Assembly (NCBI RefSeq): GCF_012767755.2
Contig: NZ_AP023189.1
Location: 1,240,001 to 1,304,000, forward strand
DNA from: Pseudomonas tohonis
GTDB taxonomy: Bacteria > Pseudomonadota > Gammaproteobacteria > Pseudomonadales > Pseudomonadaceae
DNA: 64,000 nt
Direction: 5' to 3'
The number at the start of each line of letters is the position of its first letter. The stretch's first letter is position 1. This document shows, in pieces, positions 1 to 8,892 of the stretch. The translations under genes were made by a program, and so were the position numbers. The notes beneath the pieces were generated by a model, which worked only from the letters and a program-made list of their open reading frames with translations, was not told where the DNA came from and ran no database searches.

Positions 1-1110
1 GCCGTGGTAGCGCGGCGCCAGGGTGACGTTGTCGAGCAGGGTGCGGTGGGGAAACAGGTTGAAGTTCTGGAACACCATGCCGATGTGCTGCACGCCCCGG
101 CGCACGCGGGCGTTGCCGGGTTTGTCGCCCGAGGCGATGTAGGTTTCGCCGAAGAGCACGATCTCGCCCTGGTCGATGCTCTCCAGGCCATTGATGGTGC
201 GGATCAACGATGTCTTCCCCGAGCCCGACGGGCCGATGATCGACACCACCGCGCCCGCTGCCACCTTGAGCTCGATGCCCTTGAGCACTTCGTAGCGGCC
301 GTAGCGCTTGTGGATGTTCTGCAGTTGCAGCGCCGGTGGCGTGCCCTTGCCGGTGGCGCGCGCCACCCGGGCGGCGAGGCGCTGGCCCGTGCTGCGCAGG
401 GCGGCTACGGCCTCGGCGGTCAGCGTCTGCGGGGCGCGACGGGAGAGGTCGAGGCGGCGCTCCAGCGCGCCCAGCAGCCAGCCGAACAGGGTGACGATCA
501 GCACGTAGTAGGCGGCCACGGCGCAGAGCGTCTCCATCACCAGGAAGTTCTGCGCGTAGAGGCGCTGGCCGACCATCAGCAACTCGGTGAGGGAGATCAC
601 CGAGACCAGCGAGGTCAGCTTCACCACCGTGATGTATTCGTTGATCAGTGTCGGCAGGGAGATGCGGAAGGCCTGCGGGATGACGATCAGGCGCTGGATG
701 CCGATCCCGCCGATGGCCAGTGCGCGGCCGGCTTCCTTCTGCCCCTTGGCCACCGAGATCAGCCCGCCGCGGTGGATCTCCGCCATGTAGGCGGCCTCGG
801 TCAGCACCAGGGCGAACAGGCCGGCGAGAAAGGGGTTGGACAGCAGCTTGCCGGTGACCGGGAACAGCTGCGGCAGGTTGTAGACGAACACCACCAGCAC
901 CAGCAGCGGCACGCTGCGGAAGAACCAGATGTAGAGGCCCACCGGCACCCGCAGCAGCGGATGCGTGGAGAGCCTGGCGCTGGCCAGGAGAAAGCCCAGG
1001 ACCATGCCGATGAACCAGGCCAGGGTGCTCAGTTCGATCACCGTGACGCAGGCCTTCCAGAAATCGACCAGCGAGAACAGCGAGAAGAAATACGACCATT
1101 CGAATTGCAT
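1..1110 (-). CDS. Amino-acid ABC transporter, permease fused to ATPase (partial, runs off window start)
   Basis: Single minus-strand reading frame, open from the ATG at 1110 to the window edge (370 residues visible). Residues 1-230 are a polar amino-acid permease of the HisM/GlnP type, with several hydrophobic segments and an EAA-type loop (EAGRALAIGG). A linker at about 235-260 joins it in frame to an ABC ATPase with Walker A GPSGSGKT near residue 293 and a Q-loop (MVFQNFNLF) near 350. Signature and Walker B lie outside the window. GAGGTG precedes the start. I checked the fusion codon by codon and found no stop between the halves. Permease and ATPase are usually separate proteins. It should import the ligand delivered by the binding protein encoded just upstream. 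Confidence 0.88.
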   Translation of the reverse strand, partial: MQFEWSYFFSLFSLVDFWKACVTVIELSTLAWFIGMVLGFLLASARLSTHPLLRVPVGLYIWFFRSVPLLVLVVFVYNLPQLFPVTGKLLSNPFLAGLFALVLTEAAYMAEIHRGGLISVAKGQKEAGRALAIGGIGIQRLIVIPQAFRISLPTLINEYITVVKLTSLVSVISLTELLMVGQRLYAQNFLVMETLCAVAAYYVLIVTLFGWLLGALERRLDLSRRAPQTLTAEAVAALRSTGQRLAARVARATGKGTPPALQLQNIHKRYGRYEVLKGIELKVAAGAVVSIIGPSGSGKTSLIRTINGLESIDQGEIVLFGETYIASGDKPGNARVRRGVQHIGMVFQNFNLFPHRTLLDNVTLAPRYHG

Positions 1111-1163
1111 GGGCACCTCGGTCGACCCGCCCTGCGAGGGCGGGCCCGTATCGCGGGAAACGG

Positions 1164-1187
1164 GGCGGCGCCCGAAGCGGCGCCGCC
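1164..1187. other. Intergenic 9-bp GC-rich hairpin
   Basis: Perfect inverted repeat GGCGGCGCC / GGCGCCGCC with a 6-base loop, between the binding-protein gene and the permease-ATPase gene. There is no T-run, so it is not a classical terminator. In binding-protein transporter operons such hairpins often stabilise the upstream mRNA so the binding protein is made in excess. That role is inferred here. Confidence 0.5.
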
Positions 1188-1194
1188 GTCACGC

Positions 1195-1995
1195 TCAGTT
1201 GGCGGCGGGGGCTTCGAGGCTGTATTTGCTCAGCATGGCGGTGTACTCGCCGCTGGCCTTGGCGCCTTCCAGGGCCTTGAGCAGGGCGTCGTGCAGCGCC
1301 TTGTTGTCCTTCTGCACGTAGATGCCGAGGGTCTGCTTGTAGATCAGCCCCGGGGTGCTGACCACCACGCGCTGGCGCGAGCGCTCGGCGATCTGCTTCG
1401 CCGCACCGGCGATCTCCACCTGGGCCTGGATATGGCCGGAGATCATCGCCTGGGTGGCCTCGGGGGCGGAGGGGTACTCGCTGACGGTGATGGCGCCCTT
1501 GCCGTTGGCGGTGCAGTAGCTGGAGGACAGCTCCTGCAGCTGGGTGACCCAGGTGGTGCCCTGCTGCAGGCCGACCTTGAGGCCGCACAGCTCTTCCGGG
1601 GTCTCTGGCCTGGCCTCGGCGTCGGCCTTGACCAGGATCGAGGCGCCGGTCTGCGCGTAGGGGATGGCCAGCGCCTGGGCGGTGCGTTCCGGGGTGATGT
1701 ACATGCCGGAGATCACCGTGTCGAAGTGGCGGGCATTGAGGCCGAGGATCAGTCCGGCGAACTTGGTGTTGACGTAGGCGACGTCCAGTTTCAACTGCTT
1801 GGCCAGGGCTTGCGCCAGGTCCGGGTCGGACCCCACCACCTTGTCGCCCTCGTAGGACTCGAAGGGGGGGTAGGTGATGTCCATGCCGACCTTGAGCTGG
1901 CCGGGGGTGGTGACGCCGACGTCGGCCTGGACAAGGCCTGTGGCCAGCAGCGCGGCGGCGAGGGCGGTGGAACGCAGGGCGGTGGAAGGCTTCAT
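1195..1995 (-). CDS. Amino-acid ABC transporter substrate-binding protein
   Basis: 266 residues, start chosen at MKPSTALR because AGAGGAG lies just upstream; a longer in-frame extension has no comparable signal. An N-terminal signal peptide (about 25 residues ending near VQA) exports it to the periplasm. The mature part is a family 3 solute-binding protein, with the opening pattern LKVGMDITYPPFES and a later GLKVGLQQGTTW block. It should capture a polar amino acid or amino-acid-like ligand and deliver it to the fused permease-ATPase encoded next. The ligand cannot be read from the sequence. The neighbouring oxygenase and isomerase genes suggest an unusual amino acid or conjugate rather than a common one. 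Confidence 0.9.
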   Translation of the reverse strand: MKPSTALRSTALAAALLATGLVQADVGVTTPGQLKVGMDITYPPFESYEGDKVVGSDPDLAQALAKQLKLDVAYVNTKFAGLILGLNARHFDTVISGMYITPERTAQALAIPYAQTGASILVKADAEARPETPEELCGLKVGLQQGTTWVTQLQELSSSYCTANGKGAITVSEYPSAPEATQAMISGHIQAQVEIAGAAKQIAERSRQRVVVSTPGLIYKQTLGIYVQKDNKALHDALLKALEGAKASGEYTAMLSKYSLEAPAAN

Positions 1996-2030
1996 GGGTG
2001 GTGCTCCTCTGGTCAGCGGATGTGTGCGGC

Positions 2031-3083
2031 TCAGGACGGCTGCATCTGGTTCTTCAGGTGGCCGAAGCTGGAGGGCTTGCGCGCCCGCTCCGGCAAGGCG
2101 ATCTCGCCGGCTTCGACGCGCCGGCGCAGGTACTGGTACGTCTGCAAGGCCTGGGCCCACATGTGCTCGCCGATGGCGATCTCCTCGTAGGCCTGGGCGC
2201 CGTCACCGGCGAATTGCGGCAGCGGGCGGATCTGGGTGTGGAAGTCGCAGGCGTAGAACAGCGGGAAGGAGTAGCGCTCCTCGCGCACGCTGCGCACCCG
2301 GTGCGAGGTGGCGACGAAGGCGCCGGCGGTCATCACCTCCAGCATGTCGCCGATGTTCACCACGAAGGCCCCATCCAGGGGCGGCGCATCGATCCAGGCA
2401 CCGTCCTCGTTCATCACCTCCAGGCCCGGCTTGTCGGCGAGCAGGATGGTGAAGCACTCGTAGTCGGTGTGGGCGCCGATGCCCGGGGCGTCCTGGGCGG
2501 CGTCGTCGAAGGGATAGTGGATCAGGCGCAGCTTGGACGGCGGGCGGCTGACCATGGCATCGAAGTAGTCCTCCGGCAGCCCGAGGGCCAGGGCGAAGCC
2601 CTGGAACAGCCTGCGGCCGAGGGCGAAGACGTCGGCGTAGTAGGCCTGCACCGCTTCCTTGAAGCCGGGAACGCCCGGCCAGTCGTTGGGCCCCAGCAGC
2701 GGCGTGCCGGCGAGGAACAGCGGGTCGTCGCGGCTGACCTCGTAGCCGATGTCGAAGGCTTCCTTGTGATCCGGCTTGCCCTTGGAATAGACCTCCTCGC
2801 CTTCGGGGACGAAGCCCTTGTGGCTCTCGGAGGTGCCGATGTAGTGGCGCATCTTCGCGTCCAGCGGCTGGGCGAAGTAGTCCCGTGCGGCCTGGCGCAG
2901 GCCGTCGATGCGTGCCGCGGCGATGCCGTGGTTGCGGATATAGAGGAAGCCCACCTCGCGGGCCGCCTTGCCCAGGGCCTGCGCCACCGCCTGGCGGTCC
3001 TCCAGGCGTTCGCTGAACAGCCCGGCGATGTCGATGACCGGGATCGAGGTGAAGGCACTGCTGGCCGTGTCCTGTGCGTGCAT
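2031..3083 (-). CDS. 2-oxoglutarate/Fe(II) oxygenase, isopenicillin N synthase family
   Basis: 350 residues, start at MHAQDTAS. The N-terminal DIOX_N-type region ([10 protein letters not shown]) is followed by the double-stranded beta-helix core. The facial triad is visible as H205, D207 (AHTDYE) and H261 (ATSHRV), with the 2-oxoglutarate-binding R-x-S at R270/S272 (RYSFP). The protein should therefore be an active non-haem iron hydroxylase or desaturase. It resembles plant gibberellin-oxidase-like and bacterial enzymes of unknown substrate. It sits 13 bases after the TIM-barrel gene and 35 bases before the binding-protein gene, so it probably acts on the imported compound or a product of it. 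Confidence 0.87.
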   Translation of the reverse strand: MHAQDTASSAFTSIPVIDIAGLFSERLEDRQAVAQALGKAAREVGFLYIRNHGIAAARIDGLRQAARDYFAQPLDAKMRHYIGTSESHKGFVPEGEEVYSKGKPDHKEAFDIGYEVSRDDPLFLAGTPLLGPNDWPGVPGFKEAVQAYYADVFALGRRLFQGFALALGLPEDYFDAMVSRPPSKLRLIHYPFDDAAQDAPGIGAHTDYECFTILLADKPGLEVMNEDGAWIDAPPLDGAFVVNIGDMLEVMTAGAFVATSHRVRSVREERYSFPLFYACDFHTQIRPLPQFAGDGAQAYEEIAIGEHMWAQALQTYQYLRRRVEAGEIALPERARKPSSFGHLKNQMQPS

Positions 3084-3097
3084 GTCGTGGCTCCGTG

Positions 3098-3937
3098 TCA
3101 GCCGAAGAGGCGGTGGAAGTGCTGGCGCTGGCGCTGGCCGATCCACTGGTTGAGGGACCAGAGGTCGGCGACCGGCATGTCGGTGAAGGGCAGGTGATGC
3201 AGATAGCCGTCCGGGCCGAACTCCGGCGTCAGCGTGGTCACGGCGTAGCCGCGCGCCTGCTGCGATCGCCACACCGCTTCCCAGTGGCGCTCGTGGAAGT
3301 CCAGCGCGGCGGCGTGTTCGGGGGCGGCGGGATGGGGCACCTGCGGCCCCTGGTCGTAGCCGACCCGCGCCTGGATGTGATGCACACGCTCGACGAAGGG
3401 GGCGAGGTCGTCCTCGGGGTCGTCCAGCAGGCGCTCGCAGGTCACCACCCAGTGGCTGATGTCGCTGGTGAAGCGCAGCTCCGGCAGTTGGCGGATCAGC
3501 TCCAGGGTGACCCAGGGGTTGAACAGCGAGCGGGCGCGATGGGTCTCGAAGCAGCAGGCCAGGCCCTGGCCGGCGGCGATCTCCAGGGCGCGACCGAAGA
3601 AGTCCACCTGCATCGCCAGCGGCCAGCGGTCGTTGCCCGCCAGCAGGTTGACGAAACGCGGCTGCAGCTCGGCGGCCAGGTCCAGCTTGCGGGCCAGATC
3701 CTCCAGGTGCTCGTCGGGCTGTGCGGCCTGTTTCGGCAGCACGTCATAGGCGGTGAACAGGGTGCAGATGTAGGCCATGTGGTTGTCGCGCAGCAGGCCG
3801 GCGAAGGCGCGGCGCTCGGCGGCGTCCAGCGGCAGGCGCGCCTCCATGCCGTCGAAGCCGGCGGCGCGCAGTTCCTCGAGGGCCTGGGCGCGGGGCGCGG
3901 TGTAGCCCCAGAGGGTACGGAAGAGTTCGAGTCGCAT
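3098..3937 (-). CDS. Sugar phosphate isomerase/epimerase-like TIM barrel
   Basis: 279 residues beginning [10 protein letters not shown]. The alternation of strands and helices, the FDGMEAR block near residue 30, [11 protein letters not shown] near 95, [14 protein letters not shown] near 130 and the [16 protein letters not shown] motifs are typical of the AP endonuclease 2/xylose isomerase-like family. His, Glu and Asp at these points are the usual metal ligands. Many members of the family are isomerases, epimerases or dehydratases of small polyhydroxy acids. It is the first gene of the transporter operon. The substrate is unknown. Confidence 0.82.
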   Translation of the reverse strand: MRLELFRTLWGYTAPRAQALEELRAAGFDGMEARLPLDAAERRAFAGLLRDNHMAYICTLFTAYDVLPKQAAQPDEHLEDLARKLDLAAELQPRFVNLLAGNDRWPLAMQVDFFGRALEIAAGQGLACCFETHRARSLFNPWVTLELIRQLPELRFTSDISHWVVTCERLLDDPEDDLAPFVERVHHIQARVGYDQGPQVPHPAAPEHAAALDFHERHWEAVWRSQQARGYAVTTLTPEFGPDGYLHHLPFTDMPVADLWSLNQWIGQRQRQHFHRLFG

Positions 3938-4669
3938 GGGCGTATCCCGGTCGGGGACGCACCCGGCACGCAGGCCGACGGGCGCGGCTGGCGTGCCGGG
4001 CGGTCAGGCGATTGTCGTCAGCGGAGCCGGAAGGGAGAGATGCAACGGGCGGGGGCGTGATGCACGGCGCATGGGCGGTCCTCTGACAAGCTCGGTCGGG
4101 GCGGCTGGGCCGACCCTTTCTTGTGGTTACGCCACGGCTGTGACGGGCTTGGGCAGTCAAAGGAATCACGGGTGGCCCGGGGAGGGGCCGCGCGCTCTGC
4201 GGCGCGATGGGCGATTCTGTGGCGCGCGCGGACCGCGAAAGAATAGGAAAGGCCAAATACTTAGTTCAGGAAATCCGAAACTAACAGGGGGCCGAAAGGA
4301 TGACGGCGTGCTGCGCGGACGGGGCGGTCTGCGCTAGCTGTTGTGCACTCGATGCGAAGCTTCGAGCGCGGTGCTTCCGGTTATTCATGGCTCCCTGTCA
4401 CGCCCACCGCATGGGTTTCGCTTCGCTCTACACCATCCTGCGAAAGCCGCCAGCCGCAGCGCGCACCCAGTGGTGATGCGCACATCAATGTGAAGTCGTG
4501 AGCCTCGACGTTGGAGCAGCGGCCAAACGCCCCTTTCAGGAGGCCGAGCGCAATCGTCGTTTCAGGGGTTGAGCGACATGGATGTCGCGAAAGCCGCGAT
4601 GGGCCATGGACGGCCCTCAGGAATTGCCGCGTTGGCTGGCGGGCTCCCTTGGCCGGGCGATACGTCGGC
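3938..4669. other. Non-coding stretch upstream of the oxygenase/transporter operon
   Basis: About 730 bases with no convincing gene on either strand; the open frames here lack sensible start signals and protein-like composition. It should contain the promoter of the minus-strand operon that begins at 3937. Its left half is less GC-rich near 4240-4290. Its right half contains the palindromic element described at 4573-4616. Confidence 0.6.
4573..4616. repeat. Tandem palindromes, candidate intergenic repeat
   Basis: Two adjacent inverted repeats: GCGACAT-GG-ATGTCGC at 4573-4588 and GGGCC-N6-GGCCC at 4601-4616. The arrangement resembles dispersed intergenic repeats of Pseudomonas chromosomes. 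There is only one copy in this window, so repetitive status is inferred. Confidence 0.4.
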
Positions 4670-5041
4670 TCAATGCCCGATCAAGGCACGATCCATGGCC
4701 CGGCGCTTGTCACGCTCCCAGTCCTCGTCGCGGTCCTTGGAGATCTGCTCGTGGAACTCGCGCAGCTCTTCGCTGCGCACCTGTTCCTTGCACTGCTCGA
4801 AACCGTCGCCCCAGCCTTCGGCGTAGGTGCGCTCCTTGAGGTAGCGCGGCACGTCCTTGCGGAAGGCGCCGGTGATCACACCCGCCGCCTGGCGCCCGCT
4901 GCTGCAGCCGTCACTGAAACCGTCGGCGAAGGCGGGTGGGTAGCCCTCGGCTATCAGGTGCTGGTGGGTGCTCTCGCAGCCTGCCAGCAGGGCGGCGCCG
5001 AGGACGAGGGGGATGGCAAGGGCGGCGCGGAATGACGCCAT
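4670..5041 (-). CDS. Small lipoprotein of unknown function
   Basis: 123 residues from MASFRAAL. The signal peptide ends in a lipobox (LLAGC), so Cys22 or so should be lipidated and the protein anchored in the envelope. The mature part is short, charged and helical (YLKERTYAEGWGDGF, then a C-terminal E/K/R-rich helix), with a cysteine in SDGCSSG and another in FEQCKEQ. I do not recognise the family. It stands alone on the minus strand, with 112 bases between it and rtcA upstream, so it could be read through from the repair operon or have its own promoter. Confidence 0.75.
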   Translation of the reverse strand: MASFRAALAIPLVLGAALLAGCESTHQHLIAEGYPPAFADGFSDGCSSGRQAAGVITGAFRKDVPRYLKERTYAEGWGDGFEQCKEQVRSEELREFHEQISKDRDEDWERDKRRAMDRALIGH

Positions 5042-5153
5042 GTTCGACTCCCGTGCGCCCGTTCGCTGGGCGCACATGCGCGGATTTCATTGCGGCGGCC
5101 ACCCGGGTTGGACGGCCTGGCGCAAGTATCGGCGGGAGGATGTCGTGGATTCG

Positions 5154-6179
5154 TCAAACCGCCGTGATGGCGATGTCGTGGAAATCCTGCCGCTCGCTCC
5201 TGATCTGACAACGGACGGGAAGGAATTGCTGGATCACCTCGATGTTGCTCATCAGGTGCTCGCTGAGCACCGGGGCGCTGAAGCTGCCGCCGCCGGCCAG
5301 CGCCATGGGCAGCAGCAACTGGTCCGAGAGGTGTTCACCCACGGCCGCACCGCTGGCCAGCCAGGCGCGGGCCTCGTCCACCGCCAGGTCGGCGACCCGT
5401 TCGGCCCCGACGCGGGGCTGGCCGAAGGCGCAGAACACCTCGGTCAGCGTCTGGCAGGCGAGCTCTAGCAACAGCGCGTTGCCCGGCCCCTGGTCATTGT
5501 CGATGAATTGCAGGCACAGCTCGTCGTCACGCCAGCCCAGGCGCTTGGCCACCCGTTGCAGCTCGCGCTCGCCGACATGGCCTGGCACCCCGGCCAGCAG
5601 CGCACGGGCCTGGCGTTTCAGTACGGCCCCTGGCGGCTCCAGGTGCAGCGGGCGCAGTTCGCCGGGCGCCATGCGCAACCGCACCACCCCGCCCCCAGCC
5701 TGCATGAAGCCATGGCGCAGCAGCTCCAGCTCCACCTCGGCGCCCATGCGGCGCAGCAATGGCAGCCAGGCGCGCTGGAGAAAGTCCACCGGCGGCGCCA
5801 GCGGGTTGTGGGTGCCGCCGCTGACTTCCAGCGTGCTCGGCCCTTCGGCGAACAGCAGCGCCGGCAGCAGGGTCTGCAGCACCAGGGTGCAGCTGCCGGC
5901 GCTGCCGATGGCGAAGCGGTAGTCACCCGCGCGGAGGGTGCCCGGCGTGAAGCGCAGCGTCTGCGAGCCCAGCTCCGCGCCTTCCACCTCGGCGCCGCTG
6001 ACCTCGGCCGCTGCCAGCACGGCCGTCAGGTGCTGGCGCAACAGGCCCGGGCGGCTGCGCTTCGCGCGGATATTGCGGATGCGGAAGGCCCGCCCGCTGA
6101 TCATTGACAGGCTCAGCGCACTGCGCAGGATCTGGCCACCGCCGATGGCGCCGTCGAGTTCGAGAAAATCCGTGTTCAT
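5154..6179 (-). CDS. rtcA: RNA 3'-terminal phosphate cyclase
   Basis: 341 residues, start at MNTDFLELDG (a TTG five codons upstream is possible). RtcA adenylates RNA 3'-phosphates and converts them to 2',3'-cyclic phosphates. The N-terminal motif GGGQILRSAL, the RPGLLRQHL block and the C-terminal region with SEHLMSNIEVI (His nucleophile) are all present, and length is normal for the family. It is the last gene of the rtc operon, and its start overlaps the stop of a short upstream frame (ATGA). With RtcB it forms the core of the RNA end-healing and sealing system controlled by RtcR. Confidence 0.95.
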   Translation of the reverse strand: MNTDFLELDGAIGGGQILRSALSLSMISGRAFRIRNIRAKRSRPGLLRQHLTAVLAAAEVSGAEVEGAELGSQTLRFTPGTLRAGDYRFAIGSAGSCTLVLQTLLPALLFAEGPSTLEVSGGTHNPLAPPVDFLQRAWLPLLRRMGAEVELELLRHGFMQAGGGVVRLRMAPGELRPLHLEPPGAVLKRQARALLAGVPGHVGERELQRVAKRLGWRDDELCLQFIDNDQGPGNALLLELACQTLTEVFCAFGQPRVGAERVADLAVDEARAWLASGAAVGEHLSDQLLLPMALAGGGSFSAPVLSEHLMSNIEVIQQFLPVRCQIRSERQDFHDIAITAV

Positions 6180-6464
6180 GGTTCGTTGTTCCAATCCGTT
6201 GTTCGTGCCTGGCTGTCTGGCCAGGTCATGGCCGTTTCAGCCGGTTGTACGGGTTCCGGGTGCTCGCCGGAGAAGTCAGCCAGTTGCGTCCATTCGAGGC
6301 TTTCTATGGGGCGTGGACATACCAGTACCTGGCCCTTTCGTCCCATCAGCAGGTTGTCCAGTTGACGAGTCTTTTGTGCCTGTAGCGCCAGGTGCGGAGT
6401 GCCTGCAACCAGGGTTCACGCGGAGTTGGTCCCGCCAATGGGCGAGCCATTGCGTGGTGTTCAT
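6176..6464 (-). pseudogene. Small, apparently frameshifted gene between the secreted protein and rtcA
   Basis: A good ribosome site (AAGGAG, 6471-6476) precedes an ATG at 6464 opening MNTTQWLAHWRDQLR, but this frame soon turns to non-protein-like Gly/Thr/Ser and stops at 6276. A different frame is open from about 6410 to a TGA at 6176 that overlaps the rtcA start by ATGA. It reads like protein (LDNLLMGRKGQVLVCPRP, ESLEWTQLADFSGEHPEP). A third frame carries REPWLQALRTW in between. The simplest reading is one small operon gene broken by one or two frameshifts. Alternatively, the 56-residue frame starting at 6346 is an intact short gene. Neither product is recognised. Confidence 0.4.
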
Positions 6465-6508
6465 TGGATGCTCCTTGGACGGGGATGGCCCATCCGCCTC
6501 CCGCCGGC

Positions 6509-7411
6509 TTACTGCGTCGGTGCGGGCGTGGTCGATAGCTGTGCCAGCGGCACGGTCTCCGGGCGCAGGGTCGCTGCGCACGCGTGCAGGCGGGTGGTTT
6601 CCGCCTGGGCTTCGGCGTCGCTTTCCGCCACCTGTGCCAGGGCGTAGCGGGCAGCTCCCGGAGCGCCGGTATCGATGACCGTGTAGGTTGCCAGGCAGCC
6701 TTCCTGCTGGTCCCGGGCGGCCATGGCGCTGGGGTGGCGTTCGGCGACCACGGCGCGCAGGGCCGGCGAGGGCGGTGTAATCGCCTCGGTGAAGGTCGTG
6801 CGATCCGGGTGCCAGGTCAGGCTGCGCGTCTCCAGGCGGTCCGCTGTGTCGATCGCGGCGGCACGTTCGTGCACCAGCAGCACCGGGATGTCGCCCGTGG
6901 GTGCCAGCACCCAGCTCTGGTTCGGCCCCGGGGCTTCGTCGTGGGACCAGGCCAGGTGCGGGCCCTGGGGCGTGGCGAGGTACAGGGCGTGATGGCGCTT
7001 GGGGTGCTCGAAGCCGCCCATCTGGCTGACCAGCAATGCGGGCGTGCCATCCGCCAGCCGCAGCAGGCGAGCGGCCGCGCTGACCTGCCCCTCTTCCTCG
7101 CCGGCTATCCACACCCTGGGCGCCGCGCCAGTCCCCAGGGGCGTGCCGGCGCCGTACAGGGGATCGGGCGCTGCCTGGCTGGCGGGTGCCGCTGTCGCCG
7201 CCCAGTGCAGTGCCACCGTGGTGCCGAGTAGGCGGCCGTCTTTCAACAGGCGCAGCTCGAACGGGCAGGGCGCGGTGGTGCAGGCGGGCAGCGACAGCTC
7301 GTAGGCTATCGCCGAGTCCAGGGGCAGGGTGTCCAGCACCTGGCGCTCCTGGGCGGCGAGGCCTGTGGTCAGGCCCAGGAGCAGCAGGCCGGCGAAGGGT
7401 TTGAAGTCCAT
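6509..7411 (-). CDS. Secreted or periplasmic protein of unknown function in the rtc operon
   Basis: 300 residues with a clear N-terminal signal peptide (MDFKPFAGLLLLGLTTGLAA, cleavage near residue 20) and no further membrane segment. The mature part is rich in Ala, Thr and Pro with a Cys pair (ACTTAPC) near residue 45 and others near 245 and 278, which fits a periplasmic protein with disulfides. I recognise no domain. It sits 29 bases downstream of the nucleotidyltransferase gene on the same strand, so it is probably co-transcribed. An exported product in an RNA-repair operon is unexpected. Confidence 0.75.
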   Translation of the reverse strand: MDFKPFAGLLLLGLTTGLAAQERQVLDTLPLDSAIAYELSLPACTTAPCPFELRLLKDGRLLGTTVALHWAATAAPASQAAPDPLYGAGTPLGTGAAPRVWIAGEEEGQVSAAARLLRLADGTPALLVSQMGGFEHPKRHHALYLATPQGPHLAWSHDEAPGPNQSWVLAPTGDIPVLLVHERAAAIDTADRLETRSLTWHPDRTTFTEAITPPSPALRAVVAERHPSAMAARDQQEGCLATYTVIDTGAPGAARYALAQVAESDAEAQAETTRLHACAATLRPETVPLAQLSTTPAPTQ

Positions 7412-7440
7412 TTCAGCTGTTCTCCATTGATGCGATGGCG

Positions 7441-8238
7441 TCAGGTGGCGTGGGTGTGCACGCAGTGCCGCATGAATTCATCCAGCAGGGCGTCGTCCCC
7501 CTGGCCGCGCGGCAGTTGCGGGGCTTCGCCGGCACTGGCCAGCTGGGCCTCGATGAAGGCGTGCAGCACCTCGCGGCGCGGGCCGTGGGTGGCTTCGGTG
7601 GCGGCGCGCTTGAGCTGCAGCAGCTCGTCGATTTCCGCCAGCAGCGCCGGGTCGTCCAGGGTCACCAGCAGGTCCTCGAAGGGCATCGGCGGGCGGCCAC
7701 GGCCCTGGTCGAGCCAGCGTACCGCCAACAGTGGGCGCAGGACGTAGAGGTACTTCTTGAAACGCACCTCGTCGCCTTGCAGGTAGCCGCGGAAGTTCTT
7801 CTTGGCCATGGACAGGTAGTGGTGGCGCACGGCACGGGGCGACCAGAAGGCTTCGGCCAGTTCGCGCAGGCGGGCGGTGGCGGCGTCGTCCTGGCGGTAG
7901 ACCAGGGGCGAGTCGAGCCACTCCAGCAGCGTGGGGTTGGAGTTGCGCAGCAGGCGCAGGGCCTTGCGCAGCTCCCAGCCGCTCACATCCAGTTCGTCGT
8001 CCAGCGGGCGCTCGATCACGTCGCGCGGCTCGCGTACCTGCAGGTACCAGTCGGGCTGCTCGACGTAGACGAAGCGCACGTCGTAGTCGCTGTCGCTGGA
8101 GGCGAAGCCCCAGGCGCGGCTGCCGGATTCGCAGGCGTAGAGCACGGTGACGTTGCGCTCGCGCTCGACCCGTTGCAGTTCCTCCAGCACCCGCTCGCGC
8201 ATGGCGGCGGGGAGGGGATGGCGGTGGTCGCTGGTCAT
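7441..8238 (-). CDS. RlaP-like nucleotidyltransferase of RNA-repair operons
   Basis: 265 residues. The polymerase-beta-type nucleotidyltransferase signature is explicit: GSRAWGF near residue 39 followed by SDSDYDVRFVY, giving the G-S and D-x-D metal-binding residues. A helical C-terminal half contains NPTLLEWLDSP and KYLYVLRPLLAV. Family knowledge: RlaP proteins are predicted to restore or modify RNA 3' ends and often sit with RtcB. The gene lies 21 bases after its upstream neighbour in the minus-strand operon. Its target could be tRNA ends, possibly including the tRNA-like RNAs encoded in the operon leader (inference). Confidence 0.85.
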   Translation of the reverse strand: MTSDHRHPLPAAMRERVLEELQRVERERNVTVLYACESGSRAWGFASSDSDYDVRFVYVEQPDWYLQVREPRDVIERPLDDELDVSGWELRKALRLLRNSNPTLLEWLDSPLVYRQDDAATARLRELAEAFWSPRAVRHHYLSMAKKNFRGYLQGDEVRFKKYLYVLRPLLAVRWLDQGRGRPPMPFEDLLVTLDDPALLAEIDELLQLKRAATEATHGPRREVLHAFIEAQLASAGEAPQLPRGQGDDALLDEFMRHCVHTHAT

Positions 8239-8259
8239 TTCGTTTGTCCCCTTACTGCT

Positions 8260-8838
8260 TCAATCGGTGGCGCTGGCGGCCAGCGCGCTGAGTGTTCGTC
8301 GTCTCGGGTTGTACAGGGTGAGGCACCAGATGCCCCACCATTCCTTGCCGTCATCGAAGTAGCTGCTCCAGGCGCTGCGCTGGGGCTCGTCGTCGGCGTT
8401 GCCGACCCAGTCCAGCACCTGCATCCCCTCATCGGCATGCAGGCGCAGGACCTCGCGCCATTCGCGGAAGTCCTCCACCTGCAGCGCGGTGCCGTAGGGC
8501 GGGCCGACCAGGGCCCGGTACAGCGGCCCGTCGTCGCGGGCCAGTTCCTCGATGCGCGCGGCATCCAGGGCCTGCGGGCGGGCCTGGTCCAGGTCCGGGA
8601 TCAGCTCCGGCCAGGGATGGTTGGCGTACTGCGGGTGTTGTTCCGCCAGCTTGCGGCGCCATTCCTGGGCGCGTTCGCGGATGCCTTCGAACAGTACCCG
8701 CAGCGCATCCTTGTGCTCGGCCTCGCCGGGGCGGGCGGTCACGTCCAGGCCCAGCACGACGAAGTCGAAGACGCTGCCGGCTTCGTCGAGGCGGGCCTGG
8801 AGTTCTTTCACCCGGCGGCTTTCCAGTTTCTGCAACAT
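8260..8838 (-). CDS. Unknown protein of the rtc operon
   Basis: 192 residues from MLQKLESRR, chosen because GGGAG lies 8 bases upstream. A start at 8889, adding 17 residues and lying 3 bases after the rtcB stop, is also possible. The protein is soluble and helical at the N terminus, with a Trp/Asp-rich C-terminal part (SSYFDDGKEWWGIWCLTLYN). I do not recognise the family. Position between rtcB and the RlaP-like gene suggests a role in RNA repair, perhaps as an accessory subunit. Confidence 0.75.
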   Translation of the reverse strand: MLQKLESRRVKELQARLDEAGSVFDFVVLGLDVTARPGEAEHKDALRVLFEGIRERAQEWRRKLAEQHPQYANHPWPELIPDLDQARPQALDAARIEELARDDGPLYRALVGPPYGTALQVEDFREWREVLRLHADEGMQVLDWVGNADDEPQRSAWSSYFDDGKEWWGIWCLTLYNPRRRTLSALAASATD

Positions 8839-8892
8839 CAGTCGCTCTCCCTCAGGGGCGAAAGGCGCTGGCGGGGCAACGCCGATCATTCT

